Part shown: positions 8,476 to 17,601 of the stretch, one piece after another
Layout: every line of letters starts with the position of its first letter
Position numbering within the stretch: position 1 is the stretch's first letter
From: Thiothrix litoralis
GTDB lineage: Bacteria > Pseudomonadota > Gammaproteobacteria > Thiotrichales > Thiotrichaceae
Direction: 5' to 3'
Length of the DNA stretch: 64,000 nt
NCBI RefSeq assembly: GCF_017901135.1
Contig: NZ_CP072801.1
Span: forward strand, 1,488,001-1,552,000
The notes under the pieces: model-generated
The model's database searches: none
What the model saw: only the letters and a program-made list of their open reading frames with translations
Told to the model about the DNA's origin: nothing
Position numbers and translations under genes: made by a program

Positions 8476-9950
8476 TCCGACCAATAGCGGCGCACGACTG
8501 CTACCATCGCTGCTCCTAACGCAGCGTCTTGCAGCGCCGGATATTCCTTCTGGATTTTGCGTGACAAACCAGCGGGATTTTCACGTATCGAACGGATAAT
8601 CCGGTCAATGTCAGCGTCCGGGGCTTCCAGCAGCGCCTTGATTGCTAGCCGCGCCTGCCGCATGGTTTGCAAATAGACTGCTTCCTCACGCATTTCCTGT
8701 TCCAGCGTTTGCGCCACTACCTCGGCGAGGTATTCGGTCTGCGCCGTCAAATCGGGGTAACGCCAAGCGTGCAACGCGTCGGCATAAGCGTGAAAATGCA
8801 GGTTGTAACGCACCCCATCCGCCGCTTCCTGCTCTTCCCCAAACGCATACTGTCCACGATAACGCTGCATCAGCGGGCGCGAAAAGGCTTCCAGTGCTTG
8901 ATCATAGGCTCGCCGTGCTGCCGGATTACGGTTGATGGTAGCGGAAACAGGCAAGATATACGGTGCAGGTATTACCCCGTCACGGCGCAAGATGTCATTG
9001 ACCAGAAAGCGCGACACCCGCCCGTTCCCGTCCACCAGCGGATGCAGGTAGACAAACCCGAACGCCAACAATGCCGCCCGTAACACACTGGCTTGCCCAC
9101 GAGTACGCTGTTCCACTGTTGCCAGACCTGCCAACAGCGCGGGCGTATCGTCCCAATGCGGCGCGATGTAATGCACCACGGGCAGAAAACCTTGCACCTC
9201 ACCGACAAACACGGGGGAACGGCGTAGCCCGTAACGGGTAGCCTTATCGCCGAGGATTTCCCGCTGCAATGCGGTCAGAAAATCCGCTGCCAACGGGGTG
9301 GGGGCTTGTCCGCAATGCCGTTCCATCGCAGTGGCGAAGCGTTGCACCCGGTCGGTTTGCTGACCTTCGTGTTCCAGCGTGAAACTGGCGAGGCTTTCTT
9401 TCACCGTTAGCCAAACAGCACTGCGTATCAACAGGTCTTCGCCGTAAGCCTGTTCCAGATGCTGCAAATGCTGGGCGCAATCGTAAGTTTCTGCTGCTTG
9501 AATCGCTGCCGTGCGGCGAATGAGCGGGCAATAAGCCGCCGTTCCGAGCAGATTGTCGCGCACGCGCCAGCGCGGGTTATTGGTGGCGGTGTGGGCGGTG
9601 AAATAGTGTTGTGGATTCAGTACATTCACGTAATTGCCGACTGTTACCCCCGCAAACGCCAGCCGCTGCCCGGTTAGCCATTCGTAAAAAAAACCTGCCC
9701 GCCGTGCGTATTGCCCGCTGGGTTCTTGCGCCAGCCATACCTCTAGTTCCTGCACCGGCAGCAGCACAAACAGACGCGACAGGCATTCAAGGTGAACGCC
9801 TTCGTATTTGAAAGCAAACGTCAAGTGACCTGCCAAGGTATCCGCAGGGCGCGTGCTGGGCAAACGGGCAGGCGTGAGGAATGGCTGGGCAGGTTCTAGC
9901 CCGTAATGGTGCGCCAACCAGCGATAACCGGACAAGGTGGACATGAGCAA
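8472..9950 (-). CDS. Fic-domain protein with N-terminal inhibitory motif, 492 aa
   Basis: The Fic active-site motif is present as HPLVDGNGRVSR (residues 303-314), with the catalytic histidine and the GNGR anion-binding loop; the usual phenylalanine is leucine. Fic enzymes transfer AMP or related groups from nucleotides to target proteins. A candidate self-inhibitory motif (S/T)xxxE(G/N) is seen as TLEHEG (191-196), upstream of the Fic core, as in class II Fic proteins. The C-terminal 150 residues are helical. It is encoded opposite to the nif genes and ends exactly on the stop of the 177-aa gene. Confidence 0.88.
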   Translation of the reverse strand: MLMSTLSGYRWLAHHYGLEPAQPFLTPARLPSTRPADTLAGHLTFAFKYEGVHLECLSRLFVLLPVQELEVWLAQEPSGQYARRAGFFYEWLTGQRLAFAGVTVGNYVNVLNPQHYFTAHTATNNPRWRVRDNLLGTAAYCPLIRRTAAIQAAETYDCAQHLQHLEQAYGEDLLIRSAVWLTVKESLASFTLEHEGQQTDRVQRFATAMERHCGQAPTPLAADFLTALQREILGDKATRYGLRRSPVFVGEVQGFLPVVHYIAPHWDDTPALLAGLATVEQRTRGQASVLRAALLAFGFVYLHPLVDGNGRVSRFLVNDILRRDGVIPAPYILPVSATINRNPAARRAYDQALEAFSRPLMQRYRGQYAFGEEQEAADGVRYNLHFHAYADALHAWRYPDLTAQTEYLAEVVAQTLEQEMREEAVYLQTMRQARLAIKALLEAPDADIDRIIRSIRENPAGLSRKIQKEYPALQDAALGAAMVAVVRRYWSD

Positions 9951-10023
9951 GCATTCCTGTGGGGGTGGATTTTGTATAATGCCTGCAAATTTTATATAGA
10001 AAAAGGTTTTTATACTGAAAAAC

Positions 10024-10848
10024 TTATAATTCTGCCAGTATCACCCGCTGCGTATCCAGCATGGAATCGGCGATGAAATCTAGAAACGGCTCAATATCTC
10101 CCCTATCCGCCGCCGCTAAGGCTTGCAGGTAAATCCGCCGTTTGGTGGTGCGCACAATCACGGGAGTATAGCCTTGTATCAGCAGGATCAGGTTCATCAA
10201 TATTCGCGCCCCACGCCCGTTACCATCGTCGAAGGGGTGAATCCGCACCATGTTGTAATGGGCAATCCCCGCCACTGTGATTGCGTGAAGCTGGCTCAGA
10301 TTTGAGTTCACCCAGTCGCATAATTGCTGCATTTCCAGCGGGACTTGTAGCGGTTCGATGTAATGGTGGATTGAACCGTCCTGTTGCAACACATGATTCG
10401 GCTGCGATTTATACTGCCCCGGTGTGGCGGGCTTTTGTACCCGTTGCCCTTGTGAATTCAGTGCAGGGGTAGATTGCACGCCCGCCAGCAATAGCGCATT
10501 GAGTTCCTTGATCAGCCCTTCGCTGATGGCGCGTTTTTGTGCTACCACATCAAACAGCAGGTCGATGGCTTCGGCATGATTGCGGGCATCGAGAAAATCC
10601 TTGAACGGTTTGCCCTCTACCGTCAGCCCTTCCTGCAAAAAGAAGATGGTTTCACCGAGCGTCAGCGTGCTGCCTTCGATGGCGTTGCTGTCATACGTCC
10701 ATTCAGCGCGGAGCTTTTGCTGGATGGGTTGCCAGCGGTCAGTTTGTTGCGCACGCAAACGCTGGATGTCCGCTTGCGCGGCATCAATGGCTGCCAGTTT
10801 GCTGGTCAACTGGGCGGAGGGCTGGAATTGGTAGGAAGGGTTTTGCAT
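10024..10848 (-). CDS. Fic-domain protein, 274 aa
   Basis: A compact Fic protein. The core motif HPFDDGNGRGAR is at 204-215, and the inhibitory motif SNAIEG is at 54-59 inside TYDSNAIEGSTLTLGET, the usual N-terminal arrangement of self-inhibited (class II) Fic AMP-transferases. It is a different subfamily from the 492-aa Fic protein downstream; two dissimilar Fic genes side by side are unusual. Upstream is the GTPase gene, same strand, with a gap of only 40 bp, so all three may be cotranscribed. Confidence 0.9.
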   Translation of the reverse strand: MQNPSYQFQPSAQLTSKLAAIDAAQADIQRLRAQQTDRWQPIQQKLRAEWTYDSNAIEGSTLTLGETIFFLQEGLTVEGKPFKDFLDARNHAEAIDLLFDVVAQKRAISEGLIKELNALLLAGVQSTPALNSQGQRVQKPATPGQYKSQPNHVLQQDGSIHHYIEPLQVPLEMQQLCDWVNSNLSQLHAITVAGIAHYNMVRIHPFDDGNGRGARILMNLILLIQGYTPVIVRTTKRRIYLQALAAADRGDIEPFLDFIADSMLDTQRVILAEL

Positions 10849-10888
10849 ACGTCATACTTTTAGCATATTTACCAACAACACCGTTAGT

Positions 10889-13771
10889 TTAGGAAAGCAA
10901 AGCCGCTGCCGCCGTCACTGCTGTCCCTATCGCTGCCTGATGTTCAACAACGAATCCGCCAACATCGGTCATGTCTTTGGCAACGTTGGTGAGTTCACGG
11001 ATACCGCCCCAGAGTTTGCCCAACACCGATTGGCTTTTCTCTGTTGGCTGTTTTTCGTCAGTTTTGACCGCTTTGCGCACATCATAAACAGCTTCCAGCA
11101 CATCGTCCGATAGGTTGGCTTTGTGGCGCAGCATTTCATCTAGCACAGAACTGATGATTTGGCGTTGGTCGGCTGTCACTGTGATGGTGGTATTGTCCGA
11201 ATGGGATTTTTGAGTGTTGTGGTCGCCGATGATGACTTGCCCGTTGGTGACGTTAATATTGCCTGTACTTGCCATTTTTCTTACCTCTTGGAAAATTTGG
11301 TCGTAACTGTTGATCTGCGCCAGCACTTTAACCAAGCCTTCGCCGGAATGCACCGAGAATGATTGCTGGTTGAACAATACCGATGGATGAATCTGTTCCG
11401 GTCGGATACCGTTCGGACTCACCAGCACCGCTTTCAGATGCGTGAAGAACTCGCGTAACAGCGAGGAAAATGCCTTCAAATCTCCGGTCAGCACCATTTC
11501 GATGACATTTTTTCGCAGTAGGTAATGTACGACCGCCTGACTTGTTGTACCCGCCTTCAGGATGAAACCTTGCCGCCAAATGTTTTGAGGGTCATGAATG
11601 CCCACTTCGCTATGCGGCACAAACAATTTATGCACCAATCTTGCATGGAAACCCAGTGGCAGGTAAGGCAGGTCGAAACGCAGTATTAGTTTGTTCTGTT
11701 GATTCAGTAGTTCGCTGACCAAAAGCGGCTCATCTGCTCGCGTTGCATCTGGAAAGAAATACTTGCCATTATCCTGTAACCGAATACACAGAGAACGTTC
11801 ATTGAGAAAGCTGACCAGATATTCCACATGGTCTTCATCCACTTTGCCTGCAAATACTTGCTCCAACTCGGTCAAATTCAGAATACCGTTGGCTTGGCGC
11901 AATGCGGGGGAATAAAGCAATTGGTAGGCGTTGTCTACCGCCCATGCGGGTTTGAGGCAGTAGCGGCTCTTGCCCTTCTCGACCTGTACCAGAAAACCAA
12001 GTTGTTGCAACTGATTGAGGGTACTATCGGTATTTTTTGCATCTTGAATATTAGCCGCAATCAGTTCGCGTAACTTGCTTTCACGCACGAAAACGGTATC
12101 CCCGTCTTTGTATTGCGCATCCAATGCCCGTTGTACATCCAGCGTTTCCTTCAGAACCATTTTCTGGCTGTCGAGGCTGGCTTTTACCAAGGATTGCACG
12201 AAGCGTTTAAAATCTGGCTCATCTTTGTCGAGACAAGAGAAGTAGAAGAAACTTTCATCCGAAAACTGCTTGGGGAATTCGCGCCGTAAACGGGTTTTAT
12301 TCTGGTAAGTTTCACATTGTTCATACCAATTGGTGACAAGTAGCACTTTTACTTGTGAGCCTGCTAAGTGGCGGATTTGGTGAAGCCATTCATCGGGAGC
12401 TTGTTCGTGGCGGCTATCCACTACTAACACGTAAACGCAGTTTTCATGCAGAAACGCACTATGCAAACCGTGGAAAATAGTTTGTCCACCGAAGTCCCAC
12501 AAAAATAAATCTAGTTTTTTACCATCCAGGCCACAATCGGGAAAAGTGTCGAGTACATTAATGGATTGATGTTGGAGATAATCAACACCAACAGTTGGTT
12601 GCTTAATATATTGAACCATATTTCCTTGCAAACGATCAGCTAATGAGCTTTTTCCAGCACCTCCTGGGCCTAACAAGATTACTCGCGCTGAATGCGTTGT
12701 TTCAATTTTCGCTCCAAGAACAGCAAGTTGTAGTGCGATAGGATCATTAGTAATTGCAACAGAAAACTCTTTTAGATAATTTTGAGCATGTGGCTCAGGA
12801 AAATCACCATTCCATAAATTTTTTAAATCTTCAGCAAGAAACTCCAACTTAAGTTGACGTAAGTTTCCTAGTAATCCAGATTCCCATTCTAGTATTTTTT
12901 TGGGCTTTTTATCATATAATTTTTTTATTGAAAATAATGGAATAGAGTCCTGAAAAAAATCAGTTTCATAGAGCCAATTAAAATCATTTCGAGCCATTGC
13001 AACTGATTCAGCTTCAATCTTCGCTGCTCTAGCTGCAATAACCATTGTTTCAGCAATAGCACTCTTTGTATCGTTGAGTACGACATCTACAATTCTGACG
13101 ACAGCCGCAGCCGCTTCAGCAGTGGAAACTTCATCTGCGATGGCTTTAGCCCTAACTACAGCCTTTTTGGCCTCGCAATCAATTGATTGGGAAATTGCAG
13201 CAGATTCAGCCGCATCTGATGCTCTGGCTGCTTGCTTGGCAGCAATAGATTCTGCTCTTTCCGCTGCAATGCAGGCAGAATCAGCATTAGCTCTCACAAA
13301 ATCTAACTTACTAGTATCAGTAATAAATCTGACAATACTATTTTTAGAAAATGCAATATCTCTGGCTTTTATAGCAATTGTTCTAGCAGTCTCTGCATCA
13401 ATCTTCGCAGAAGCCGCAGCTTGTCGTTCCGACGCTGCCAAAAAGTCAGTCTTTGCAGCAAATATCTCCGCATCCGTCACGGCTGTTCCATCTTTAGTTG
13501 CAGCAACAGCTCTAGTTGCTTCCAATCCCACGGTATTGATAACAGATTGTGCTCGCTCTTTAGCTATTAACCATTGTTGAATAACAATTGGAATGCGCAA
13601 AATTAAGTAAATATTTTCTACTAGCTTATCAGGCCAAACTTCCTCAAGAGATAAACTCCCTAAAATTGGTAAAATTCGTAGTGTATTCCTCCACGCATAC
13701 CACACCAGCGCATCATGCCCTTTCTCATGGTAGAGCTTCTCAAGTTCTTCTTCGGTAGGGAGTTCTGCCAT
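10889..13771 (-). CDS. Large Roc-type GTPase with alanine-rich helical N terminus, 960 aa
   Basis: Residue numbers are from the ATG at 13771. Residues 75-260 are alanine-rich with charged residues (for example IAAERAESIAAKQAARASDA), predicting a long helix or coiled coil. Residues 363-520 form a Ras/Roc-like GTPase: Walker A LLGPGGAGKSSL, G3 as WDFGGQ, G4 as LLVTNW. A COR-like region follows (about 530-780). The last 130 residues start with GNINVTNGQVIIGDHNTQ and end in a hydrophobic helix. This architecture resembles multidomain NTPase conflict or defence proteins; a defence role is inference. The 5' part (about 12500-13770) is visibly AT-richer than the 3' part, suggesting a mosaic gene. 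Confidence 0.82.
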   Translation of the reverse strand: MAELPTEEELEKLYHEKGHDALVWYAWRNTLRILPILGSLSLEEVWPDKLVENIYLILRIPIVIQQWLIAKERAQSVINTVGLEATRAVAATKDGTAVTDAEIFAAKTDFLAASERQAAASAKIDAETARTIAIKARDIAFSKNSIVRFITDTSKLDFVRANADSACIAAERAESIAAKQAARASDAAESAAISQSIDCEAKKAVVRAKAIADEVSTAEAAAAVVRIVDVVLNDTKSAIAETMVIAARAAKIEAESVAMARNDFNWLYETDFFQDSIPLFSIKKLYDKKPKKILEWESGLLGNLRQLKLEFLAEDLKNLWNGDFPEPHAQNYLKEFSVAITNDPIALQLAVLGAKIETTHSARVILLGPGGAGKSSLADRLQGNMVQYIKQPTVGVDYLQHQSINVLDTFPDCGLDGKKLDLFLWDFGGQTIFHGLHSAFLHENCVYVLVVDSRHEQAPDEWLHQIRHLAGSQVKVLLVTNWYEQCETYQNKTRLRREFPKQFSDESFFYFSCLDKDEPDFKRFVQSLVKASLDSQKMVLKETLDVQRALDAQYKDGDTVFVRESKLRELIAANIQDAKNTDSTLNQLQQLGFLVQVEKGKSRYCLKPAWAVDNAYQLLYSPALRQANGILNLTELEQVFAGKVDEDHVEYLVSFLNERSLCIRLQDNGKYFFPDATRADEPLLVSELLNQQNKLILRFDLPYLPLGFHARLVHKLFVPHSEVGIHDPQNIWRQGFILKAGTTSQAVVHYLLRKNVIEMVLTGDLKAFSSLLREFFTHLKAVLVSPNGIRPEQIHPSVLFNQQSFSVHSGEGLVKVLAQINSYDQIFQEVRKMASTGNINVTNGQVIIGDHNTQKSHSDNTTITVTADQRQIISSVLDEMLRHKANLSDDVLEAVYDVRKAVKTDEKQPTEKSQSVLGKLWGGIRELTNVAKDMTDVGGFVVEHQAAIGTAVTAAAALLS

Positions 13772-13855
13772 ACAAACCCTGCTTTGTGGTTGGGGAAGAT
13801 GCGAGCATTTTGGCACGGATAGGAAAAGAATTCAGCAAGTTACACACGCTGCCCA

Positions 13856-14293
13856 TCATGTCAGATTACGCAAGTCTTCAAGGTCTTTCGGTCTGCCACT
13901 CGCCGCCTTATTTTTCTTGAAATCCTCAAGACTGATAACATGAACAGTCAAGCCACCATATTCCACATCCAGACGCTGAGAATAACTGCTGGAGAAATCC
14001 ACGCCATCCGGTTGGGTAAGCAAATCAATGCGTAAAGGCGGGTAGCCAAGCTGGATCACATTACCTAGTTTGGTGAAATCATCGGTACTCAAATCAAGTT
14101 CGCCGAAGCCAAACGCCTCCAGCACTGCCATGACTTTTTCGGCGTTGACCTGCTCAGGCTTGACCCAAATATCCATATCGCCGGTATAGCGCGGATAGCC
14201 GTGAATACCGAGCGCGTAACCACCCACCAGCAGGTATTCAACCCCGTGATTGTTCAGTAACTCGATAAACTCTTTGAAGTCGCGGTGGAACAT
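13856..14293 (-). CDS. Nucleotidyltransferase-fold protein (MNT/AbiEii-like), 145 aa
   Basis: The motif LLVGGYALGIHGYPRYTGDMDIWV (about residues 20-43) is the GG...DxD signature of the polymerase-beta-type nucleotidyltransferase fold, and RIDLLT supplies a third acidic position. Such proteins occur as toxins or antitoxins in MNT/HEPN- or AbiE-like modules. It overlaps the preceding small gene by 56 bp. Enzymatic activity is not established from sequence. Confidence 0.82.
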   Translation of the reverse strand: MFHRDFKEFIELLNNHGVEYLLVGGYALGIHGYPRYTGDMDIWVKPEQVNAEKVMAVLEAFGFGELDLSTDDFTKLGNVIQLGYPPLRIDLLTQPDGVDFSSSYSQRLDVEYGGLTVHVISLEDFKKNKAASGRPKDLEDLRNLT

Positions 14294-14456
14294 CTTGACG
14301 GAAACTCAAATAAGATTGGCGGAGCATTTCAATGGCATCAATGCGTTCTGCAATCGGGCGCGTGACCCAATACTGGTAGTCAGACGGTTGGTCTTTGTTA
14401 GTGGTGATGCATACCACCTTCCTAATCATGCGCGGAGCGGGTGCGGCTTGTTCCAT
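14238..14456 (-). CDS. Small partner protein of the nucleotidyltransferase, 72 aa
   Basis: MEQAAPAPRMIRKVVCITTN continues into a stretch with YQYWVTRPIAERIDAIEML and RLQRVYRV. I recall similar short proteins encoded just upstream of nucleotidyltransferases of this type, but I cannot name the family. The overlap of 56 bp with the nucleotidyltransferase implies coupled translation, as in two-gene toxin-antitoxin modules. Which member would be the toxin is unknown. Confidence 0.68.
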   Translation of the reverse strand: MEQAAPAPRMIRKVVCITTNKDQPSDYQYWVTRPIAERIDAIEMLRQSYLSFRQDVPPRLQRVYRVTEQSRG

Positions 14457-14533
14457 ACTGATCCCGGTTGCCTGTGAACTGAAGGTTGATTATAGCATTG
14501 GCATTCCCCACCAGTTTGCTATTAATGTGGCAA

Positions 14534-14549
14534 TGTCCCCTTTCCCACA
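14534..14549. promoter_or_regulatory. NifA upstream activator site 1 for nifW
   Basis: TGT-CCCCTTTCCC-ACA fits TGT-N10-ACA, 87 bp before the -24 box. It is one of two sites spaced 35 bp apart. Confidence 0.7.
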
Positions 14550-14568
14550 ATCTCCCACCTCCCGTCAC

Positions 14569-14584
14569 TGTACCAAACCCGACA
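14569..14584. promoter_or_regulatory. NifA upstream activator site 2 for nifW
   Basis: TGT-ACCAAACCCG-ACA fits TGT-N10-ACA, 52 bp before the -24 box, the same spacing as at nifV. Confidence 0.82.
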
Positions 14585-14636
14585 TACCCCACATCAACAA
14601 CGCCCAAGCTATTGAATAACAAACAATTTAACAACA

Positions 14637-14652
14637 TGGCACGCCCTTTGCT
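14637..14652 (+). promoter_or_regulatory. Sigma-54 promoter of nifWZM-clpX
   Basis: TGGCACGCCCTTTGCT is an exact TGGCAC-N5-TTGCT element, 32 bp before the nifW ATG. Confidence 0.92.
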
Positions 14653-14684
14653 TGATCTTCCTCATTTGGCACAAGGAGCACGAC

Positions 14685-15008
14685 ATGACCGATACCGACC
14701 TCACCCTCGACCTCGAAGAACTGGTCAGCGCGGAAGACTTCCTCAACTATTTCGACATCGCGTTTGACCAGACCGTGGTGCATGTCAACCGCCTGCACAT
14801 CCTGCAACGCTTCCACAACTACCTGACGAAAGAGCCAGTCGCCAGCAACGACGATGCCATGCGCGAACAGTACACGCGCCTGCTCACCAAGGCGTATACC
14901 GATTTCGTGGGTTCTGACGCCAAGACCGAAAAAGTGCTGAAAGTCTACCGTATGAACGAACCGCAAACCGCTTTCGTCACGCTGGAAAGCCTGTTCGGGA
15001 AGGGGTAA
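14685..15008 (+). CDS. nifW: Nitrogenase-stabilising/protective protein NifW
   Basis: 107 aa, the normal NifW length. LEELVSAEDFLNYFDIAFDQ and VNRLHILQRFHNYL are characteristic of NifW, which binds the MoFe protein and helps protect or mature it. The ATG at 14685 has an AAGGAG site 7 bp upstream and gives a better start than an in-frame ATG at 14652, which lies inside the promoter. nifZ follows 4 bp later. Confidence 0.93.
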   Translation: MTDTDLTLDLEELVSAEDFLNYFDIAFDQTVVHVNRLHILQRFHNYLTKEPVASNDDAMREQYTRLLTKAYTDFVGSDAKTEKVLKVYRMNEPQTAFVTLESLFGKG

Positions 15009-15012
15009 GGCC

Positions 15013-15453
15013 ATGCCCCAATACGAATACGGCGCGAAAGTGCGCGTGATCCGCAACGTGCGTGACGACGGCACGTTTTACGGCGCAGCCATCGGCAACC
15101 TGCTGGTGAAGCGTGGCAGTGTCGGCTACGTGCGCGATGTTGGTACATTCCTGCAAGACCAGATCATCTACTCGGTGCATTTCCTCGACGAACAAAAAAC
15201 CGTCGGTTGCCGCGAAGAAGAGCTGATCGGCGGCGACGATCCGTGGGAACCCAGCCTCTACCAATTCCGCGACAAAGTGACCACCAAAGTCACCCTCGCC
15301 ATCGAAGGCGAAGTCATCGCCAACCCCGGCGATGTCGGCGAAATCCTCAAAGTGATCAGCGGCCTACCCACAAGCTTCGCCTACCATGTACGCTTCCCCG
15401 GCAGAACGCTGCAAGTCCCCGAAAAGCTGCTGGAGGAAGTCCCCGATGCCTAA
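15013..15453 (+). CDS. nifZ: Nitrogenase MoFe protein maturation factor NifZ
   Basis: 146 aa. The repeated NifZ fold is visible twice: FEYGAKV-like start, NVRDDGTFYG, LVKRGSVGYVRDVGTFLQDQIIYSVHF, then a second half with VIANPGDVGEIL. NifZ acts as a chaperone in formation of the second P-cluster of the MoFe protein. Its end overlaps the nifM ATG by 8 bp. Confidence 0.93.
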   Translation: MPQYEYGAKVRVIRNVRDDGTFYGAAIGNLLVKRGSVGYVRDVGTFLQDQIIYSVHFLDEQKTVGCREEELIGGDDPWEPSLYQFRDKVTTKVTLAIEGEVIANPGDVGEILKVISGLPTSFAYHVRFPGRTLQVPEKLLEEVPDA

Positions 15454-16327
15454 CTTAAGTTTCGCCATCATGGGCAAACCGCCCGCCTACCGCTACCACC
15501 TGCTGCGCAATGCGCTGGAAGCCTTCCAGAAAAACCTGCCGCATCTGGATGAAAAGGAATTCAACCGCGTCTGCCAACGCGCCGACCGCAGTTTCCACCT
15601 CGAATCACTCGCCCTGCAAAGCCCCGAAGCCAGCCAGATCCTCATCCAGCCCGAACGGGTGGATATGGCACTGCAAGAAATTGCCGACCGCTATCCCAAC
15701 GACGAAGACTTCACCATCGACCTCAGCCAGAACGGTCTGACACCCGACACCCTGCGCCAAGCCCTGCAACGCGAATTGTTGTTCGATGGCATCCTGCAAA
15801 AAGTCGCCTCCCGCAGCATCACCATCGGCGACATCGACGTACAGCTCTATTACGAGATGAACCGCGAACGTTTCACCCAACCCGAAACCCGGCTGGTGCG
15901 GCAAATCCTCGTCACCGTCAACAACGATTACGCCGAAAACCAGTACGACACCGTGCTGCAACGCATCCGCAGCATTGCCGCGCAAGCCACGGGCAACGTC
16001 AAACAATTCGGCAAGCTGGCACGCCAATATTCCGAATGCCCCACCGCAATGGAAGGCGGCAAGCTCGGCAACCTGCCCTACGGCAAACTCTACCCACAAC
16101 TCGATGCCGCACTGTTCGCCCTGAGTGCGGGGCAAGTCAGCGCCCCCATCGAAACCGAACTCGGTTTCCACCTATTGCTGTGCGAACACATTTACCCCGC
16201 GCAACAAGTCTCCCTGACCAAAGCCAAAGCGCAAATCCGTACCCAGTTGCAAGAACGCGCCCAGCGCAACTGCCAGAAAGAATGGTTAAAGCAATTGCAA
16301 GCCACCACCCCGGAGGTATCCTCATGA
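15446..16327 (+). CDS. nifM: NifM, PpiC-type peptidyl-prolyl isomerase for Fe-protein maturation
   Basis: 293 aa. The N-terminal half is helical (SurA-like); the C-terminal parvulin domain spans about residues 150-245 (RQILVTVNNDY, FGKLARQYSECPTAMEGGKLGNL and LGFHLLL). NifM is required for folding of NifH. The ATG at 15446 lies within the end of nifZ and follows GGAGGAAG, so translation is coupled. The stop overlaps the clpX ATG (ATGA). Confidence 0.92.
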   Translation: MPNLSFAIMGKPPAYRYHLLRNALEAFQKNLPHLDEKEFNRVCQRADRSFHLESLALQSPEASQILIQPERVDMALQEIADRYPNDEDFTIDLSQNGLTPDTLRQALQRELLFDGILQKVASRSITIGDIDVQLYYEMNRERFTQPETRLVRQILVTVNNDYAENQYDTVLQRIRSIAAQATGNVKQFGKLARQYSECPTAMEGGKLGNLPYGKLYPQLDAALFALSAGQVSAPIETELGFHLLLCEHIYPAQQVSLTKAKAQIRTQLQERAQRNCQKEWLKQLQATTPEVSS

Positions 16328-17601
16328 GCGATAAAACAGCCGCCTGTTCCTTCTGCGGACAAGAGCAAACCGCGCACATCCCACTGATTGCCGGGATGAA
16401 CGGACACATTTGCGAAGCCTGCGTGCGCCTTGCCCACCAAGTCATCAGCACCTGGAGCCGCAAGCGCAGCATGAGCGAACCGCTCAAAACCCCGCCCAAA
16501 CCGCTGCAAATCAAGGCGATCCTCGACGGCTACGTAATCGGGCAAGACACCGCCAAAGAAACCCTTGCCGTCGCGGTTTACAACCATTTCAAACGCCTGA
16601 ATCTGGAAACCGACAAGCCGCGCATCTGCACCCGCACAGACAAATCAGTGGTCGAACTCGACAAATCCAACATCCTGCTGCTAGGGCCTTCCGGCACGGG
16701 CAAAACCCTGTTGGCCAGCACCTTGGCGCGGATCGTCGGCGTACCTTTCGTCATCGCCGATGCCACCACTCTGACGCAAGCAGGCTACGTCGGTGAAGAC
16801 GTGGAAAGCATCATTGCCCGCCTGCTCGACAGCGCCGATGGCAACAAAGAACTGGCAGAATGGGGCATCGTTTACATCGACGAAATCGACAAGCTCGCCC
16901 GCAGCGGTGAAAACTCGCATGGCACGCGCGATGTGGGCGGCGAAGGCGTGCAACAAGCCCTGCTCAAACTGGTGGAAGGCACGACCGTCAAAGTCACCGC
17001 CAAAGGCCGCAAAGACCAAGCACCGGTGATGCTCGACACGCGCAATATCCTGTTTATCGTTGGCGGCGCATTCTCAGGTCTGGAAAAGCTGCTGGAAAAA
17101 CGCCTGAAACCGGGCGCAAAAGGCATCGGCTTCCACTCCACGCACACGCCGGATGACCCCAAAGCCGACAAGCTGCGCCTGTTCAGCGAAGTGCAACCGG
17201 AAGACTTACGCCATTTCGGGCTGATCCCCGAATTCATCGGACGCTTCCCGGTCATCACCGCGCTGCACGAACTCGACGAAGACGCGCTGGTGCGCATCCT
17301 CACCGAACCGCAAAACGCCCTGACCAAGCAATACCAGCAACTGTTCGCGCTGGATAATGCCGAACTGGAATTCACCAACGAGGCACTGCGGGCGATTGCA
17401 CAGAAAGCCATTGCGCATGGCACGGGGGCACGCGGTTTGCGCGGGGTACTGGAAACCTTGTTGCGCAAGCTGATGTTTACCTTACCATCGGAAGAGAATG
17501 TGTCACGGTGTGTAGTAACAGAAGACGTAGTGAAGGGCGAAGCCGAGATTACGCTGGAATACCGCGAACCGGAAACCACCCAAATCGAAGCCACCGCGTA
17601 G
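16324..17601 (+). CDS. clpX: ATP-dependent protease specificity subunit ClpX, nif-linked copy
   Basis: 425 aa. An N-terminal C4 zinc finger (CSFCGQ...CEAC) is followed by the AAA+ core: Walker A GPSGTGKT, Walker B VYIDEIDK, pore-loop region GYVGEDVES, and a C-terminal GARGLRGVLE sensor 2. ClpX unfolds substrates for ClpP. A second clpX next to nifM is also known in Azotobacter (clpX2), where it takes part in turnover of cofactor-assembly proteins. No clpP is adjacent. The stop codon TAG is the first TAG of a palindromic repeat that begins at 17598. Confidence 0.93.
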   Translation: MSDKTAACSFCGQEQTAHIPLIAGMNGHICEACVRLAHQVISTWSRKRSMSEPLKTPPKPLQIKAILDGYVIGQDTAKETLAVAVYNHFKRLNLETDKPRICTRTDKSVVELDKSNILLLGPSGTGKTLLASTLARIVGVPFVIADATTLTQAGYVGEDVESIIARLLDSADGNKELAEWGIVYIDEIDKLARSGENSHGTRDVGGEGVQQALLKLVEGTTVKVTAKGRKDQAPVMLDTRNILFIVGGAFSGLEKLLEKRLKPGAKGIGFHSTHTPDDPKADKLRLFSEVQPEDLRHFGLIPEFIGRFPVITALHELDEDALVRILTEPQNALTKQYQQLFALDNAELEFTNEALRAIAQKAIAHGTGARGLRGVLETLLRKLMFTLPSEENVSRCVVTEDVVKGEAEITLEYREPETTQIEATA

